From NCBI GenBank assembly GCA_002440745.1, contig DJVB01000030.1:66114-130113 (forward strand): a stretch of 64,000 nt of DNA. Reading direction: 5' to 3'. Of the stretch, positions 28,003 through 36,978 are shown piece after piece. Position numbers and translations under genes: made by a program. Under the pieces are notes generated by a model, which worked only from the letters and a program-made list of their open reading frames with translations, made no database searches and had not been told where the DNA came from. The number at the start of each line of letters is the position of its first letter. The stretch's first letter is position 1. This DNA comes from Bacteroidales bacterium UBA6267 (GTDB lineage Bacteria > Bacteroidota > Bacteroidia > Bacteroidales > UBA1556).

Positions 28003-29031
28003 TCACGACCCCATCAACTTTTTTGTGCTGAGCAATCCGCAGGCAGCGTCAATATCCTGACCCCGTGAAGCGCGAATCGTGGTCAAAATGCCTTTTCGTT
28101 CAAGTTGTTCTTTAAATGTGTTGATGGAAAGGTCGGATGTTGTTCCAAATCTTGTGTCGGGAATAGCGTGGAAGCGAATGAGATTCACTCTACATCTTAG
28201 TCCGTTAAGCAATCGAGCAATGGCTTTCACGTGAGCCGGACTGTGGTTTATTCCTTCAAAAACGATATATTCAAAACTAACACGGCGTTGTCCTTGCCAA
28301 GAATATTTCTTCAGGGTTTCCACAATTTTAGATATAGGGTAGGGCTTTTGTGCAGGCATAAAGGTTATGCGTTCTTCATCAAAAGGACTGTGCATGCTAA
28401 TGGCTAAATGGCAATCCGATTCGTCTAAAAACTTAATCATATTTGGAATCACCCCAACGGAGCTGACATTTATTCGCCGAGGACTCATGGCATATCCCCA
28501 ATCGGCTGTGAGAATTTCTAAACTCGTTTTCACGGCTTCCCAATTGTCCAACGGTTCTCCCATGCCCATATAAACGATATTTGTCACTTTGTCCACTTCC
28601 GGCAAGCTAAACAGCTGGTTTACAATCTCCCCGGCTGTTAATTGGTCATGAAATTTCATCTTTCCGGTAGCGCAAAATTCACAACCCATTTTGCAGCCAA
28701 CTTGCGAAGAAACGCAAAGGGTACTGCGGGTTTTTTCAGGAATATATGCTGCTTCTATGAACCTTCCGGAATTGGTTTGATAAAGATATTTCTTCGTTCC
28801 ATCCTGCGACTCCTGAACCGAAACGGGCTGACTACGTCCAATAAAAAAGTGATTTTCCAATATTTGTCGGTTGGCAATGGAAATATTGGCCATAAGGTCG
28901 AAGCTGATCACGTGTTTTTGGTAAAGCCATTGAGTAATTTGCTTTGCCACAAAGGGTTTCATTTCGAATGCTTTTATGGCCTCTGAAATTTCCGCTAAGG
29001 TTTTTCCGAATATATTTGTTTTTTGTTCCAT
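28003..29031 (-). CDS. rlmN: 23S rRNA (A2503-C2)/tRNA (A37) methyltransferase RlmN
   Basis: A 342-residue radical SAM enzyme that methylates C2 of A2503 in 23S rRNA and A37 of some tRNAs. The [4Fe-4S] triad is C113-x3-C117-x2-C120. C106, seven residues upstream of the triad, and C331 near the C-terminus correspond to the two catalytic cysteines of RlmN. GMGEPLDN is at about 155-162, and the C-terminal TTIRASRGQDIDAACG is typical. The length is normal. Its ATG overlaps the stop of the upstream methyltransferase by one base (TAATG), so the pair is translationally coupled. It is the last gene of a four-gene run. Confidence 0.97.
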   Translation of the reverse strand: MEQKTNIFGKTLAEISEAIKAFEMKPFVAKQITQWLYQKHVISFDLMANISIANRQILENHFFIGRSQPVSVQESQDGTKKYLYQTNSGRFIEAAYIPEKTRSTLCVSSQVGCKMGCEFCATGKMKFHDQLTAGEIVNQLFSLPEVDKVTNIVYMGMGEPLDNWEAVKTSLEILTADWGYAMSPRRINVSSVGVIPNMIKFLDESDCHLAISMHSPFDEERITFMPAQKPYPISKIVETLKKYSWQGQRRVSFEYIVFEGINHSPAHVKAIARLLNGLRCRVNLIRFHAIPDTRFGTTSDLSINTFKEQLERKGILTTIRASRGQDIDAACGLLSTKKLMGS

Positions 29032-29777
29032 TAGTTATTTTCTCCAACTACGATTGCCGAAATCCCGATTCTATTTATCAATATTTTATCGATTAATTTA
29101 AATGCAGGCACAAGTTTGTCGTAGAGTTTCATTTGCCCTTCGGGAATGGTTTTCTTACGCAAAATAGCTCCGCTGAACCACCAGCCGAAAATGGCAAAAA
29201 AGTTAAAATATTGACGATGAATTATTTTAAGGTTATTCTTCGTAAAAAGTGATGAAAGGGAATTCAAGGTGTAACGGCGATAGTGCTCTAATTCTTTATC
29301 AAATTGATTATAAAGGGATTGATAGGCAGGTACTAAAATCACTAATTTGCCGCCTTTCTTCAGTAATTTTTTACAATTGGCAATTGCTGTCAAATCGTCT
29401 TTTACGTGCTCCACAATGTTTAGCGCAAAAATGCTGTCGAATTTCCCAAAAAGCTCCGAATGTTTTTGACTAAAATCCGGGTCCACAATGTCAATGTTTA
29501 GAATATCAGAAACATCCTCATGAAAATGATCGGCCAAATAGCTGCAATAATTATCACGAATATCGCTTACCGTGATTTTCTGTCCATTTTTAACAAATTG
29601 TGCACTGATATTTCCGATGCCGCTGCCAATTTCAAGGATATTTCCATTACACCACGGGGCAATAGTTTCATACATCCACCGATTGAAATTTTCTGCCTGT
29701 GAAATGGCTTCTAAAGTTTCAAGTCCTTCTTCATCAATGGGTTTGAATTCAAAACTATCGGTTTCTATTTTTTCCAT
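29031..29777 (-). CDS. Class I SAM-dependent methyltransferase
   Basis: A 248-residue Rossmann-fold methyltransferase. Motif I, LEIGSGIGNIS, is near 48-58, the acidic residue of motif II lies in ITVSDIRDNY, and motif IV/V FDSIFALNIVEHVKDD is followed by LLKKGGKLVILVP. The last 60 residues are basic and partly hydrophobic. The substrate is unknown. It sits between a polyprenyl-type GT2 and rlmN with overlaps on both sides (13 bp and 1 bp), so a glycolipid, quinone or surface-glycan substrate is more likely than RNA. That is inference from order only. Confidence 0.85.
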   Translation of the reverse strand: MEKIETDSFEFKPIDEEGLETLEAISQAENFNRWMYETIAPWCNGNILEIGSGIGNISAQFVKNGQKITVSDIRDNYCSYLADHFHEDVSDILNIDIVDPDFSQKHSELFGKFDSIFALNIVEHVKDDLTAIANCKKLLKKGGKLVILVPAYQSLYNQFDKELEHYRRYTLNSLSSLFTKNNLKIIHRQYFNFFAIFGWWFSGAILRKKTIPEGQMKLYDKLVPAFKLIDKILINRIGISAIVVGENN

Positions 29778-30484
29778 ATATTATATTTCAAAATGCAATA
29801 GATAGCGCGAAATCCATCACGCCAGCCAATTTTTTTTCCGTCTTCAAAGGTCCTTCCATAATAGGCAATCCCAACTTCATAGATGCGAATTCCTTTTACA
29901 CGACTTATTTTCGCCGTGACTTCCGGTTCAAAACCAAATCTGTTTTCTCTTAGGTTTAAACCCTGAATAATATCCGTTCTAAAAAGTTTATAACATGTTT
30001 CCATATCCGTAAGATTCAGATTGGTGAACATGTTGGAAAGTGAAGTCAGAAATTTATTGCCGATGGAATGCCAGAAAAACAGAATTCTGTGGGGCTTTCC
30101 ACCTTCAAATCTGGACCCGTAAACCACGTCGGCAAATCCGTCAACCACCGGTTGCAAAAGCGCATTATAATCTTTTGGGTCGTATTCTAAATCTGCATCC
30201 TGAATGATGAGATATTCTCCTGTTGCGTGGGCTATTCCGGTATGCAATGCCGCTCCTTTTCCTTTATTCACCTCATGATGAAATAGTTGAATATCGTCAT
30301 TGGGGTGATTGGTTTTGTATGCCTCCAACACATTGGCTGTATTATCTTTTGAACAGTCATTTACAATGATAAGTTCCTTACGAATATCACCTAATAACTT
30401 CACTTCCAATACTTTGTCCAAAATCAAGTGGACGCTTTTCTCTTCGTTGTAAACCGGTATTACAATGGATAACTTATTTATCAT
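29765..30484 (-). CDS. Family 2 glycosyltransferase (dolichol/polyprenyl-phosphate type)
   Basis: A 239-residue GT-A glycosyltransferase with SIVIPVYNEEKSV at the N-terminus, KGKGAALHTGIAHATGEYL in the middle and the metal-binding DAD of QDADLEYDP near residue 95. TDMETCYKLF and NRFGFEPEVTAKI are typical of dolichyl-phosphate mannose synthase-like proteins. There is no C-terminal membrane extension. It probably loads a sugar onto a polyprenyl phosphate on the cytoplasmic face, for use by the GT-C membrane enzyme encoded directly upstream, with which it shares one base. That pairing is well known for protein or lipid glycosylation and supports a donor-acceptor team. Confidence 0.9.
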   Translation of the reverse strand: MINKLSIVIPVYNEEKSVHLILDKVLEVKLLGDIRKELIIVNDCSKDNTANVLEAYKTNHPNDDIQLFHHEVNKGKGAALHTGIAHATGEYLIIQDADLEYDPKDYNALLQPVVDGFADVVYGSRFEGGKPHRILFFWHSIGNKFLTSLSNMFTNLNLTDMETCYKLFRTDIIQGLNLRENRFGFEPEVTAKISRVKGIRIYEVGIAYYGRTFEDGKKIGWRDGFRAIYCILKYNIWKK

Positions 30485-32280
30485 TAATTTGAAATTGTTT
30501 TATAAACGCCGTTTTCCCAAAAACCTTCGGCGATGATTTTACCTTCTGCATCGTAGAGAATGCCCCGACCGTTTTGCTGGTCGTTTTTCCATTCTCCATC
30601 ATATTTTCGCCCGTCTTGATAGACGTAAATGCCTTTTCCTTCTTTCATTCCGTTGACCCATTCACCTTGATAACCTAATTCAGGATGATATTCCATCAAC
30701 CACATATCAGGGTTTTGCATTTGGCGTATTGGCTTGAATTTTTCCTGATTCTTTTGATATGCAGGTAGAAAATATCTCTGCGTAATGCCATCTCCATAAA
30801 TGACAACATGGGTAGCTTTTTTCTTTTCAAAAGTGACTAAAAATTTGTCGATTCCTTCCACTTTGCTGAATCCTTCGGTAAAATGCCCCGATTCAAGATA
30901 AAATAGATTTGGCTTGCGGCAAACTACTACGGAGGAGTCAGGTAGATTATTTTTTGACCATTTTGCCAACTCAAAATAATTGCGAAATAATGGGTCATAT
31001 TTTCGGTTGGCTTCCTTATTTAAGTCTTCAATTTTACCAAAAAATATGGGAATTAATATTAGAAATGCAAAACCAAGTCGCTGAGGTAGTTGCTCCGATA
31101 GTTTTATTTTCATTTTTTGTCCGGTCATCATTATCAACTCTATGATTCCGAAAGCAAAAAGGAAGGTTAAAATTGGAACAATGGCTAAAATAAAACGAAT
31201 GCCGTTCCATATTTCCGGCCAAAGGAAAAGTATTCCAAATGTAGCCAATACATAACCACCAACCGCCCAGCGGTATTGTTTGAGTTTTATAAAACCAATT
31301 AGGACGATAATGCTAAATACTAATCCACCAAATAAAACACCTGAAGATTGATAATCAGCCACGTATCCAAAAACTGAAGATGGGATTTCGAATTTGAGAT
31401 ACCTCTCCATATTTGTAAAGAATCTTTCAAACCAATCTCCGGTTTCCATCAATCCTTGAGAAGGGTCGTAGTAGTTTTTTAGTTTCAAGGCATTGGAATA
31501 GGACGATTCGGGTAGGCCTGAGTTGCGTATTTGCCAAGGCAGTAGCAAGAGAAAGTATAACACAGCCGAAAAACCCGCATGAATCCATTTTTTTGCAAAA
31601 AGTAAAAAGAGGAAAAGTCCTGCAAAAACTGCTAACCCTTGACCTCGGACATAATAAGAGGCTGCTGTGATAAGAACGGCTAAAATAAATGCCCAATCCA
31701 TCCACGGCCTTTTCGTTAAGTCGCTCATTGTTAGAAGTAAAAGACTTAAGGAGGAGATGAACAGAAAAGGAATTTCGCTCATCATCCATGTGCCATATTG
31801 CAGTAGGTGCATATTGAAGACTAAAGCTAAACTTATGACAAAACTGAGATGGATATTCTTAGAGATGTTTCTAAAAAAGAAAAATAAGATAATCAACGAA
31901 AGCCATAACAAGACACCGTTAGCTTTTTTCAAAATGGTAACTTCATCACCAAAGCTATTCATTACCACCGACATAAAAGCCGGATAACCAGGAGGAAAAT
32001 GGTTTGCTTTTGGCTTAGACAGTAAATTGGCCTGAACAAATCCATCGCCATTTGCAAGAGCTTTTCCAAGAATATAATACGCGGCATTATCTCCAAGTAT
32101 TGCTACTTTTTTATCGAAGATATGATTGTAAACCGGAATATATAAAATGGTGATTATCAATAAATATAAAAGCTCACGGCCATAGTTTTTCAGAAATTTA
32201 TTCTGAAATCCTTCTGCTTTTGCAGGGGAAGGTTTTGGAGGAGCAGGATTTGATTTTGCTGGTTTAGCTGTTTTAGCCAT
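30484..32280 (-). CDS. GT-C/ArnT-PMT-like membrane glycosyltransferase with C-terminal MORN repeats
   Basis: A 598-residue protein in three parts. A Pro/Lys/Ala-rich cytoplasmic head covers about 1-28. A polytopic membrane region with about ten helices (about 35-400) carries an early periplasmic loop with GDNAAYYILGKALANGDGF, the acidic motif expected for GT39/GT83-type enzymes. A soluble part (about 420-530) is followed by at least two MORN repeats (about 535-595: GEWVNGMKEGKG and GEWKNDQQNGRG). MORN units are normally found in separate proteins and can bind membranes or lipids. A fusion to a GT-C enzyme is unusual. The gene starts the four-gene operon with the GT2 that probably supplies its polyprenyl-linked sugar. 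Confidence 0.87.
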   Translation of the reverse strand: MAKTAKPAKSNPAPPKPSPAKAEGFQNKFLKNYGRELLYLLIITILYIPVYNHIFDKKVAILGDNAAYYILGKALANGDGFVQANLLSKPKANHFPPGYPAFMSVVMNSFGDEVTILKKANGVLLWLSLIILFFFFRNISKNIHLSFVISLALVFNMHLLQYGTWMMSEIPFLFISSLSLLLLTMSDLTKRPWMDWAFILAVLITAASYYVRGQGLAVFAGLFLFLLFAKKWIHAGFSAVLYFLLLLPWQIRNSGLPESSYSNALKLKNYYDPSQGLMETGDWFERFFTNMERYLKFEIPSSVFGYVADYQSSGVLFGGLVFSIIVLIGFIKLKQYRWAVGGYVLATFGILFLWPEIWNGIRFILAIVPILTFLFAFGIIELIMMTGQKMKIKLSEQLPQRLGFAFLILIPIFFGKIEDLNKEANRKYDPLFRNYFELAKWSKNNLPDSSVVVCRKPNLFYLESGHFTEGFSKVEGIDKFLVTFEKKKATHVVIYGDGITQRYFLPAYQKNQEKFKPIRQMQNPDMWLMEYHPELGYQGEWVNGMKEGKGIYVYQDGRKYDGEWKNDQQNGRGILYDAEGKIIAEGFWENGVYKTISN

Positions 32281-32376
32281 CGTAGTTTAATTGTTAAGAA
32301 AAACAGGCGCAAAATAACATAATTTTTTGAGACCCGCGAAGATAGTAATTGCAGCAAAGTAAAAGTGAAACAATTA

Positions 32377-35160
32377 TTACCTTATAACATGAACAGTACC
32401 TGTCAGTTGGTAGGTTTTAATATTTGGTTCAACTACGTTTATCACATAAGTATAAACATTTGAAGCGGCATATTGACCGTCAACTTTTCCATCCCATTTT
32501 TCAAGTGGATTTTGACTGTAAAAAACTCTGCGTCCCCATCGATCAAAGATGACAAATTCGTAAGTTGCAGAATGTGAGATGATTCCAATTGGAGCAAAAT
32601 CATCATTTATACCGTCTCCATTGGGCGAAAATGCTGATGGAACAAATAAAGCGCATTGTTCAACATGAACATAAACGGAAGCTGTATCCGTACATTCTGT
32701 TGTGCCTTTGCTATTTATGGCAATCACAGAATAATCATTTGACTCTAAAGGCGTAATCTGTCGAACAGGAGCGAAGATATTGTCTTCCCATAGATAAACC
32801 ATTCCTCCTCCGGCAGTTAAAGTGACTAAACCTCCTGAACATACTGTGTCGAAATCGGAGAATAAAGTGGCTATAGGCCAATCAATTACCTCGACTAAAA
32901 TGGTCGCACTGTCTGTACAACTATTGGTATCGGAAACAATCACGCCATAAAGCTGGTCAGCAGCCGGGCTTACTGTAATGTTTTTAGTTGTGCTACCTGT
33001 ACTCCATTGGTAAAAAGTTCCTCCTGATGCTTTTAGTTGGGCGTTTGTTCCTAAGCAAATTATAGTATCGTTGCTTTTAATAATATTAGGAAGAGGTGCT
33101 ACGGTTACAAAAACGGAGGTGTCTCCGGCGCAATTATTTGAATCAACAACATTTAAATTATAAAGCTGACTTGCTGCCGGTGAAACATTGATTTGAGGGG
33201 TTATATCTCCAGTGCTCCACAAATATTGCAGCCCTCCCATTGCTGTTAATTGGGCTTGCGTTCCAAAACAAATCAAGGTGTCGTCGCTAATCTGAATTTG
33301 GGGTAAATTGTAAACAGCAACTTCTATGCTGTCCGAAATTATACAGTTATTGCTTGAAGTAGCTTTTAACCAGTAGGTTGCAGTTTGTGAAGGAGTCAAA
33401 GTAATATTGTTTTGTACTGAACCTGTACTCCACAAATAACTGCTTCCCGGTATAGAATCATTTGCTGCAAGATTAATGGAATCATTGATGCAAATAGAGG
33501 TGTCGTTGCCTAAATCAATATCGGGATACGGATTTACCATGATTGTAATATTGGTATCATATTGACAGCCTGCTCTATCTATCATGCTGTAAGTCAAAGT
33601 ATTAGGGCCAGGTGTGATAGCTTGATAGGGCAAAGTGTCACCCGGACCAACATTCCAGAAAGTGGAGTCAATTATAGGAACATAGCCCCAGGCAACCGGC
33701 ACAATTGCCGGACTGAAGTCGATTCCCCAACTGAAAATATATCCATTGTCAATGGCTAAATTATCGGTGATTACAATGCTCCAACTGCCATTAATAGGAC
33801 AACCTATCAAACCAGTAAAAGGTGTTTCGGGTAGGTAAGTGATGGTTGGAAAAGGTCCGCCCGCAGTTGATGTCGCCGGATAGGCCGTTGAAGGCGGAAT
33901 ATAACTTGCATTGGTGTAGGGTGTTCCAAGTACATCTGTAAAGTTGTGTGTATAAGTTCCAGCTGCCGCCAACATGGTAGTGGAGCCGGTCGAAGTCCAA
34001 TGATACATATACCCTAAACCCGGAATTGGCAAGGCGTTATTGTCAATAGGTTCTCCAAGGTAAGTGTTGGTTCCTCCAGGATATGATTTCAGCGTCACAG
34101 AAGAATTATTCGGACATTTCAAAACTATGTTTAAGTCACCAAGGTAGGAATGCTCAATTTCTGCAAAAACGGTTTGAATATCGGAAGCTGAGGTTATTAC
34201 TTGAGTTGGATTAAACCCGGAAAAGTTGAGAATGGATGTATAACTGACTCCCGTGCCATCAGGCAAATAAGTTGTATCAGCTATTGCTTGGCTGGGGATA
34301 ATTTCCCACGGAGTCGGATGCGCAATGCCCTGTAGAACTGTAGTATCATTTTGACAAAGAACATGATCCAAAACGTCAGTACCTGTGAAAGTTGGTTGTG
34401 TCGAAACTCGAATTCGTACTTCGGATGCTTGTTGAGAAAAGCAACCTAAGGTGTCAACAGCTACAATATTTGCATTATAGCCTTGAGGATTGTTTAGTAC
34501 GGCTGAGATATTTTGTCCGTTAATTATTTGACTATTATTAAAATTCCACGAAAAAGTGGTGGTAGAGCTGTCTTGATGATAGAAATAATTATTGTACGGA
34601 AAACTTGCTGTGCCATGTAAACTGACGGAATCTCCCGGGCAAATGTCGATATAATAAATGCCACTATCTAAAGTATAGGGTGGAGTGGAGGATGTGATAA
34701 CTGTTGTGAAATCTTGACAAGGATAGCCGCATGCAACCGTAGCTGCCCAACCTACACCGGTGGCCACTGAGCGCCACCTGACGGTGAGTTTTCCGGTTGG
34801 ATTAAATAAGCTTGGTCTAATTATTTGACCTACAGGGGAGTTTCCGTTATTGTAAATCCCGATTAACGGGGCATTAATATCGGCTCCATCAAAAATCTCT
34901 AACTTGCAACCAATGCCTACATTGAATGAAGTGAATATCAAATTTGCAAAAGTTCCAAAGGTATTTGGAACAAAACTTACCGTGTAATCCTGGTTGGCAA
35001 CGTAGTTTCCGGTAGGTCCGCCAGAATCGTAGAAAGTGCCTGAACAACTTGTAATTGTCTGATTATGATAGTTGTTAATCAAATATGTTTGACTAAATCC
35101 TTTTAACGCGATTGTGGTTAACAATAGGATGGTTAGAATATATTTCACAGTATATTGCAA
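32377..35160 (-). CDS. Secreted CUB/P-domain/Ig-like protein, T9SS type B
   Basis: A 927-residue exported protein. The signal peptide ends near residue 24. Order of domains: a CUB-like domain (about 35-145, with CSGTFYDSGGPTGNY and CKLEIFDG); a PKD/Ig-like domain; a proprotein-convertase P-like domain (about 320-480, with HSYLGDLNIVLKCPN and NGSWSIVITDN); Ig/PKD-like domains; and at least three repeats of the VCxGxxxxLxAxGGxxYxWSTG type. The C-terminal 90 residues are the gliding-motility CHU_C or type B sorting domain (FVPSAFSPNGDGINDDF, FDRWGRRVF, W-x-GK). No protease motif is present. Probable surface adhesin exported by T9SS. Confidence 0.92.
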   Translation of the reverse strand: MQYTVKYILTILLLTTIALKGFSQTYLINNYHNQTITSCSGTFYDSGGPTGNYVANQDYTVSFVPNTFGTFANLIFTSFNVGIGCKLEIFDGADINAPLIGIYNNGNSPVGQIIRPSLFNPTGKLTVRWRSVATGVGWAATVACGYPCQDFTTVITSSTPPYTLDSGIYYIDICPGDSVSLHGTASFPYNNYFYHQDSSTTTFSWNFNNSQIINGQNISAVLNNPQGYNANIVAVDTLGCFSQQASEVRIRVSTQPTFTGTDVLDHVLCQNDTTVLQGIAHPTPWEIIPSQAIADTTYLPDGTGVSYTSILNFSGFNPTQVITSASDIQTVFAEIEHSYLGDLNIVLKCPNNSSVTLKSYPGGTNTYLGEPIDNNALPIPGLGYMYHWTSTGSTTMLAAAGTYTHNFTDVLGTPYTNASYIPPSTAYPATSTAGGPFPTITYLPETPFTGLIGCPINGSWSIVITDNLAIDNGYIFSWGIDFSPAIVPVAWGYVPIIDSTFWNVGPGDTLPYQAITPGPNTLTYSMIDRAGCQYDTNITIMVNPYPDIDLGNDTSICINDSINLAANDSIPGSSYLWSTGSVQNNITLTPSQTATYWLKATSSNNCIISDSIEVAVYNLPQIQISDDTLICFGTQAQLTAMGGLQYLWSTGDITPQINVSPAASQLYNLNVVDSNNCAGDTSVFVTVAPLPNIIKSNDTIICLGTNAQLKASGGTFYQWSTGSTTKNITVSPAADQLYGVIVSDTNSCTDSATILVEVIDWPIATLFSDFDTVCSGGLVTLTAGGGMVYLWEDNIFAPVRQITPLESNDYSVIAINSKGTTECTDTASVYVHVEQCALFVPSAFSPNGDGINDDFAPIGIISHSATYEFVIFDRWGRRVFYSQNPLEKWDGKVDGQYAASNVYTYVINVVEPNIKTYQLTGTVHVIR

Positions 35161-35177
35161 TAAAATGATTCAAGCAG

Positions 35178-35185
35178 CAAAGATA
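35178..35185 (-). promoter_or_regulatory. -7 promoter box of the type B T9SS gene
   Basis: TATCTTTG on the minus strand matches TAnnTTTG and ends 17 bp before the start codon at 35160. No well-spaced -33 TTTG is seen. Confidence 0.5.
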
Positions 35186-35316
35186 AAGTTTTTTTAACTC
35201 AAAAACGTTGATCTGTTATTTTTTTTTACAGTTCAATTTTTTTGTTCCAATATCTCTAAAAATTGACATTTGTAAAGATTTATTCGGCTTGTTTTTTTAC
35301 TGTTGATTTACTTTAT

Positions 35317-36825
35317 TCATCGTTTTCTGTGTTTTTTATACCAAACAATAGTGCCGCTAATTAATATAAAAAGTATTACTAAACCCGAGATTGGAATGAT
35401 TAGAATGTAAAAAATACCGAAAATTGGCTCATAGATGCGAGCCGTGTGAACTTCTAATGAAAAATTCCAAAGCGACATTCCTGATTTATCAATGATTTCT
35501 TTGGTCATTGGTGCAGGAAATCTTCCGGTCTCTAAGTTAATTGCTCCCAAGCTATAGTCGAATATAATTTCCTCTATTCCAAAATCTTCTGTGAAACCGC
35601 TGATTTTGAAATCTCCTATGGGAGCACTCTGACTTACGGGCGGCTGCCAGGGTTGTTTTTTGATGTAGTCGAACACAAAACCATTGGAATAATCCCATAA
35701 AAATAATCCTTCAAAACTTCCCACAAGGTAGGTATTGGTAGCCTTTTTTTCGAGCACGGTAACGCCCATAACTGATGCCGGCGGTTGATATCGAAATTTT
35801 TTAAGTGGAGTGCTAAAATTATCTTCGGAAAAATAAAAAGCGTCCATTGTGCTTAAAATGAATATTTTAGATTCTGAATCGTATTCAATGCGCCTTAAAA
35901 TATCAAACCATGGGTTGGGAGTGTCTAATTCGGTAAAAGGAATTTTCCCAACTTTGGCATTGCCTATAAAAGCCAACAGGGGTGGACGCAGAAACATTCC
36001 TGTAGCTGTGGTGACGACAAGTAAAATGACAGTCGTCCAGCCGATTTTGTTATGCCATTTAAGATTCCACCTATTCGTTTTTTTGATTTTCTGAATATCT
36101 AGGGATTTCTTTTTTCGACTTCTAATACGGTAGCCATTGATAAACAATATGATGCCGGTGATGGTTAGAAATATGAAGATAATAGCAACAGCATCCACAA
36201 TCAGTTTACCGGCTAAACCATATATTTCTCCGCTGTGAATTACCCAAAGGGTTTTGAATAGTCCGATTTTATGGTCATAACCCTCCGGTTCAGGTATTAT
36301 CTGTTCGGTAAAATGTTGTGCGTCAGTGGTTATTAATAGATGTGAGCGGGTTAGCACATAAATCTTTCCGTCCTTTTCTAAAAGATCAACTACTCTTTTT
36401 TCCTTAATTGGCAAGCTTATTTTCGCCCATTGAGCTTTTTCGTAGTTATACTGAAATAACCCGAAAAGCGTGGCTGCCAACAATTTGCCATCTGATGTGT
36501 ATAAAAGGTCGGCCACTTTACGATTGTCGATTCCTTTTGGAAATCCGCGGTTGAAATCGGTATATCTGCTAAAATTAGTGTCTGTCAGCCAAACTCCAAT
36601 ATTGCCGTAAATCAATATGGAATCATTGCCAATCTTTTCACTACCATTTACTGCCGCATTATTCCAGTTTTTGTATTGATAATCTTCTGCCATCCACCCG
36701 CGGTTCAGGTCAATTCCTGAAAAGGTTTCTCTATGATTTAAGAATATTCCTGAAAGGGCAAATGCTATGATGAAAAGGCTAAAACCTATGCTTAGCCACT
36801 TGTGATATTTTCTTAAAAAGTTCAT
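35317..36825 (-). CDS. PepSY-associated transmembrane protein
   Basis: A 502-residue inner-membrane protein. The N-terminal helix (about 11-30, in FLRKYHKWLSIGFSLFIIAF) ends with SGIFLNHRETF, typical of PepSY-TM proteins. A periplasmic region with WD-like hydrophobic repeats follows, then a helix near 208-230, a basic loop and a helix near 255-275 (WHNKIGWTTVILLVVTTATG). A second periplasmic part comes next, and a last helix near 470-495. Family members are linked to iron-siderophore reduction and heme or redox chemistry, but the exact function is unsettled. It lies 153 bp downstream of the NO reductase gene on the same strand with its own promoter box and an intervening hairpin, so co-regulation is possible but not shown. 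Confidence 0.75.
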   Translation of the reverse strand: MNFLRKYHKWLSIGFSLFIIAFALSGIFLNHRETFSGIDLNRGWMAEDYQYKNWNNAAVNGSEKIGNDSILIYGNIGVWLTDTNFSRYTDFNRGFPKGIDNRKVADLLYTSDGKLLAATLFGLFQYNYEKAQWAKISLPIKEKRVVDLLEKDGKIYVLTRSHLLITTDAQHFTEQIIPEPEGYDHKIGLFKTLWVIHSGEIYGLAGKLIVDAVAIIFIFLTITGIILFINGYRIRSRKKKSLDIQKIKKTNRWNLKWHNKIGWTTVILLVVTTATGMFLRPPLLAFIGNAKVGKIPFTELDTPNPWFDILRRIEYDSESKIFILSTMDAFYFSEDNFSTPLKKFRYQPPASVMGVTVLEKKATNTYLVGSFEGLFLWDYSNGFVFDYIKKQPWQPPVSQSAPIGDFKISGFTEDFGIEEIIFDYSLGAINLETGRFPAPMTKEIIDKSGMSLWNFSLEVHTARIYEPIFGIFYILIIPISGLVILFILISGTIVWYKKHRKR

Positions 36826-36910
36826 ATCTTAATTAGTTTGCAAATTGTTATAATTTTTCTTCTGTTATCTTTTAAGAAATTCTAAACTTCTAGTTCTTAT
36901 TGTTTTTAAA

Positions 36911-36938
36911 CCTCCGGTACAGAAATCTGCACCGGAGG
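36911..36938 (-). terminator. GC-rich hairpin between norB and the PepSY gene
   Basis: A 13-bp stem (CCTCCGGTGCAGA / TCTGTACCGGAGG, one wobble) lies 41 bp past the norB stop. The following T-run is poor (TTTAAAAAC), so it may be a weak terminator or a 3' stabiliser. It starts right beside the -7 box at 36939. Confidence 0.5.
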
Positions 36939-36946
36939 CAAAGATA
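36939..36946 (-). promoter_or_regulatory. -7 promoter box of the PepSY gene
   Basis: TATCTTTG on the minus strand fits TAnnTTTG. The leader to the ATG at 36825 would be about 105 nt and would begin inside the hairpin at 36911-36938. Confidence 0.45.
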
Positions 36947-36978
36947 AAACTGATAAACAAACAAAGGTAATCCGCCTT

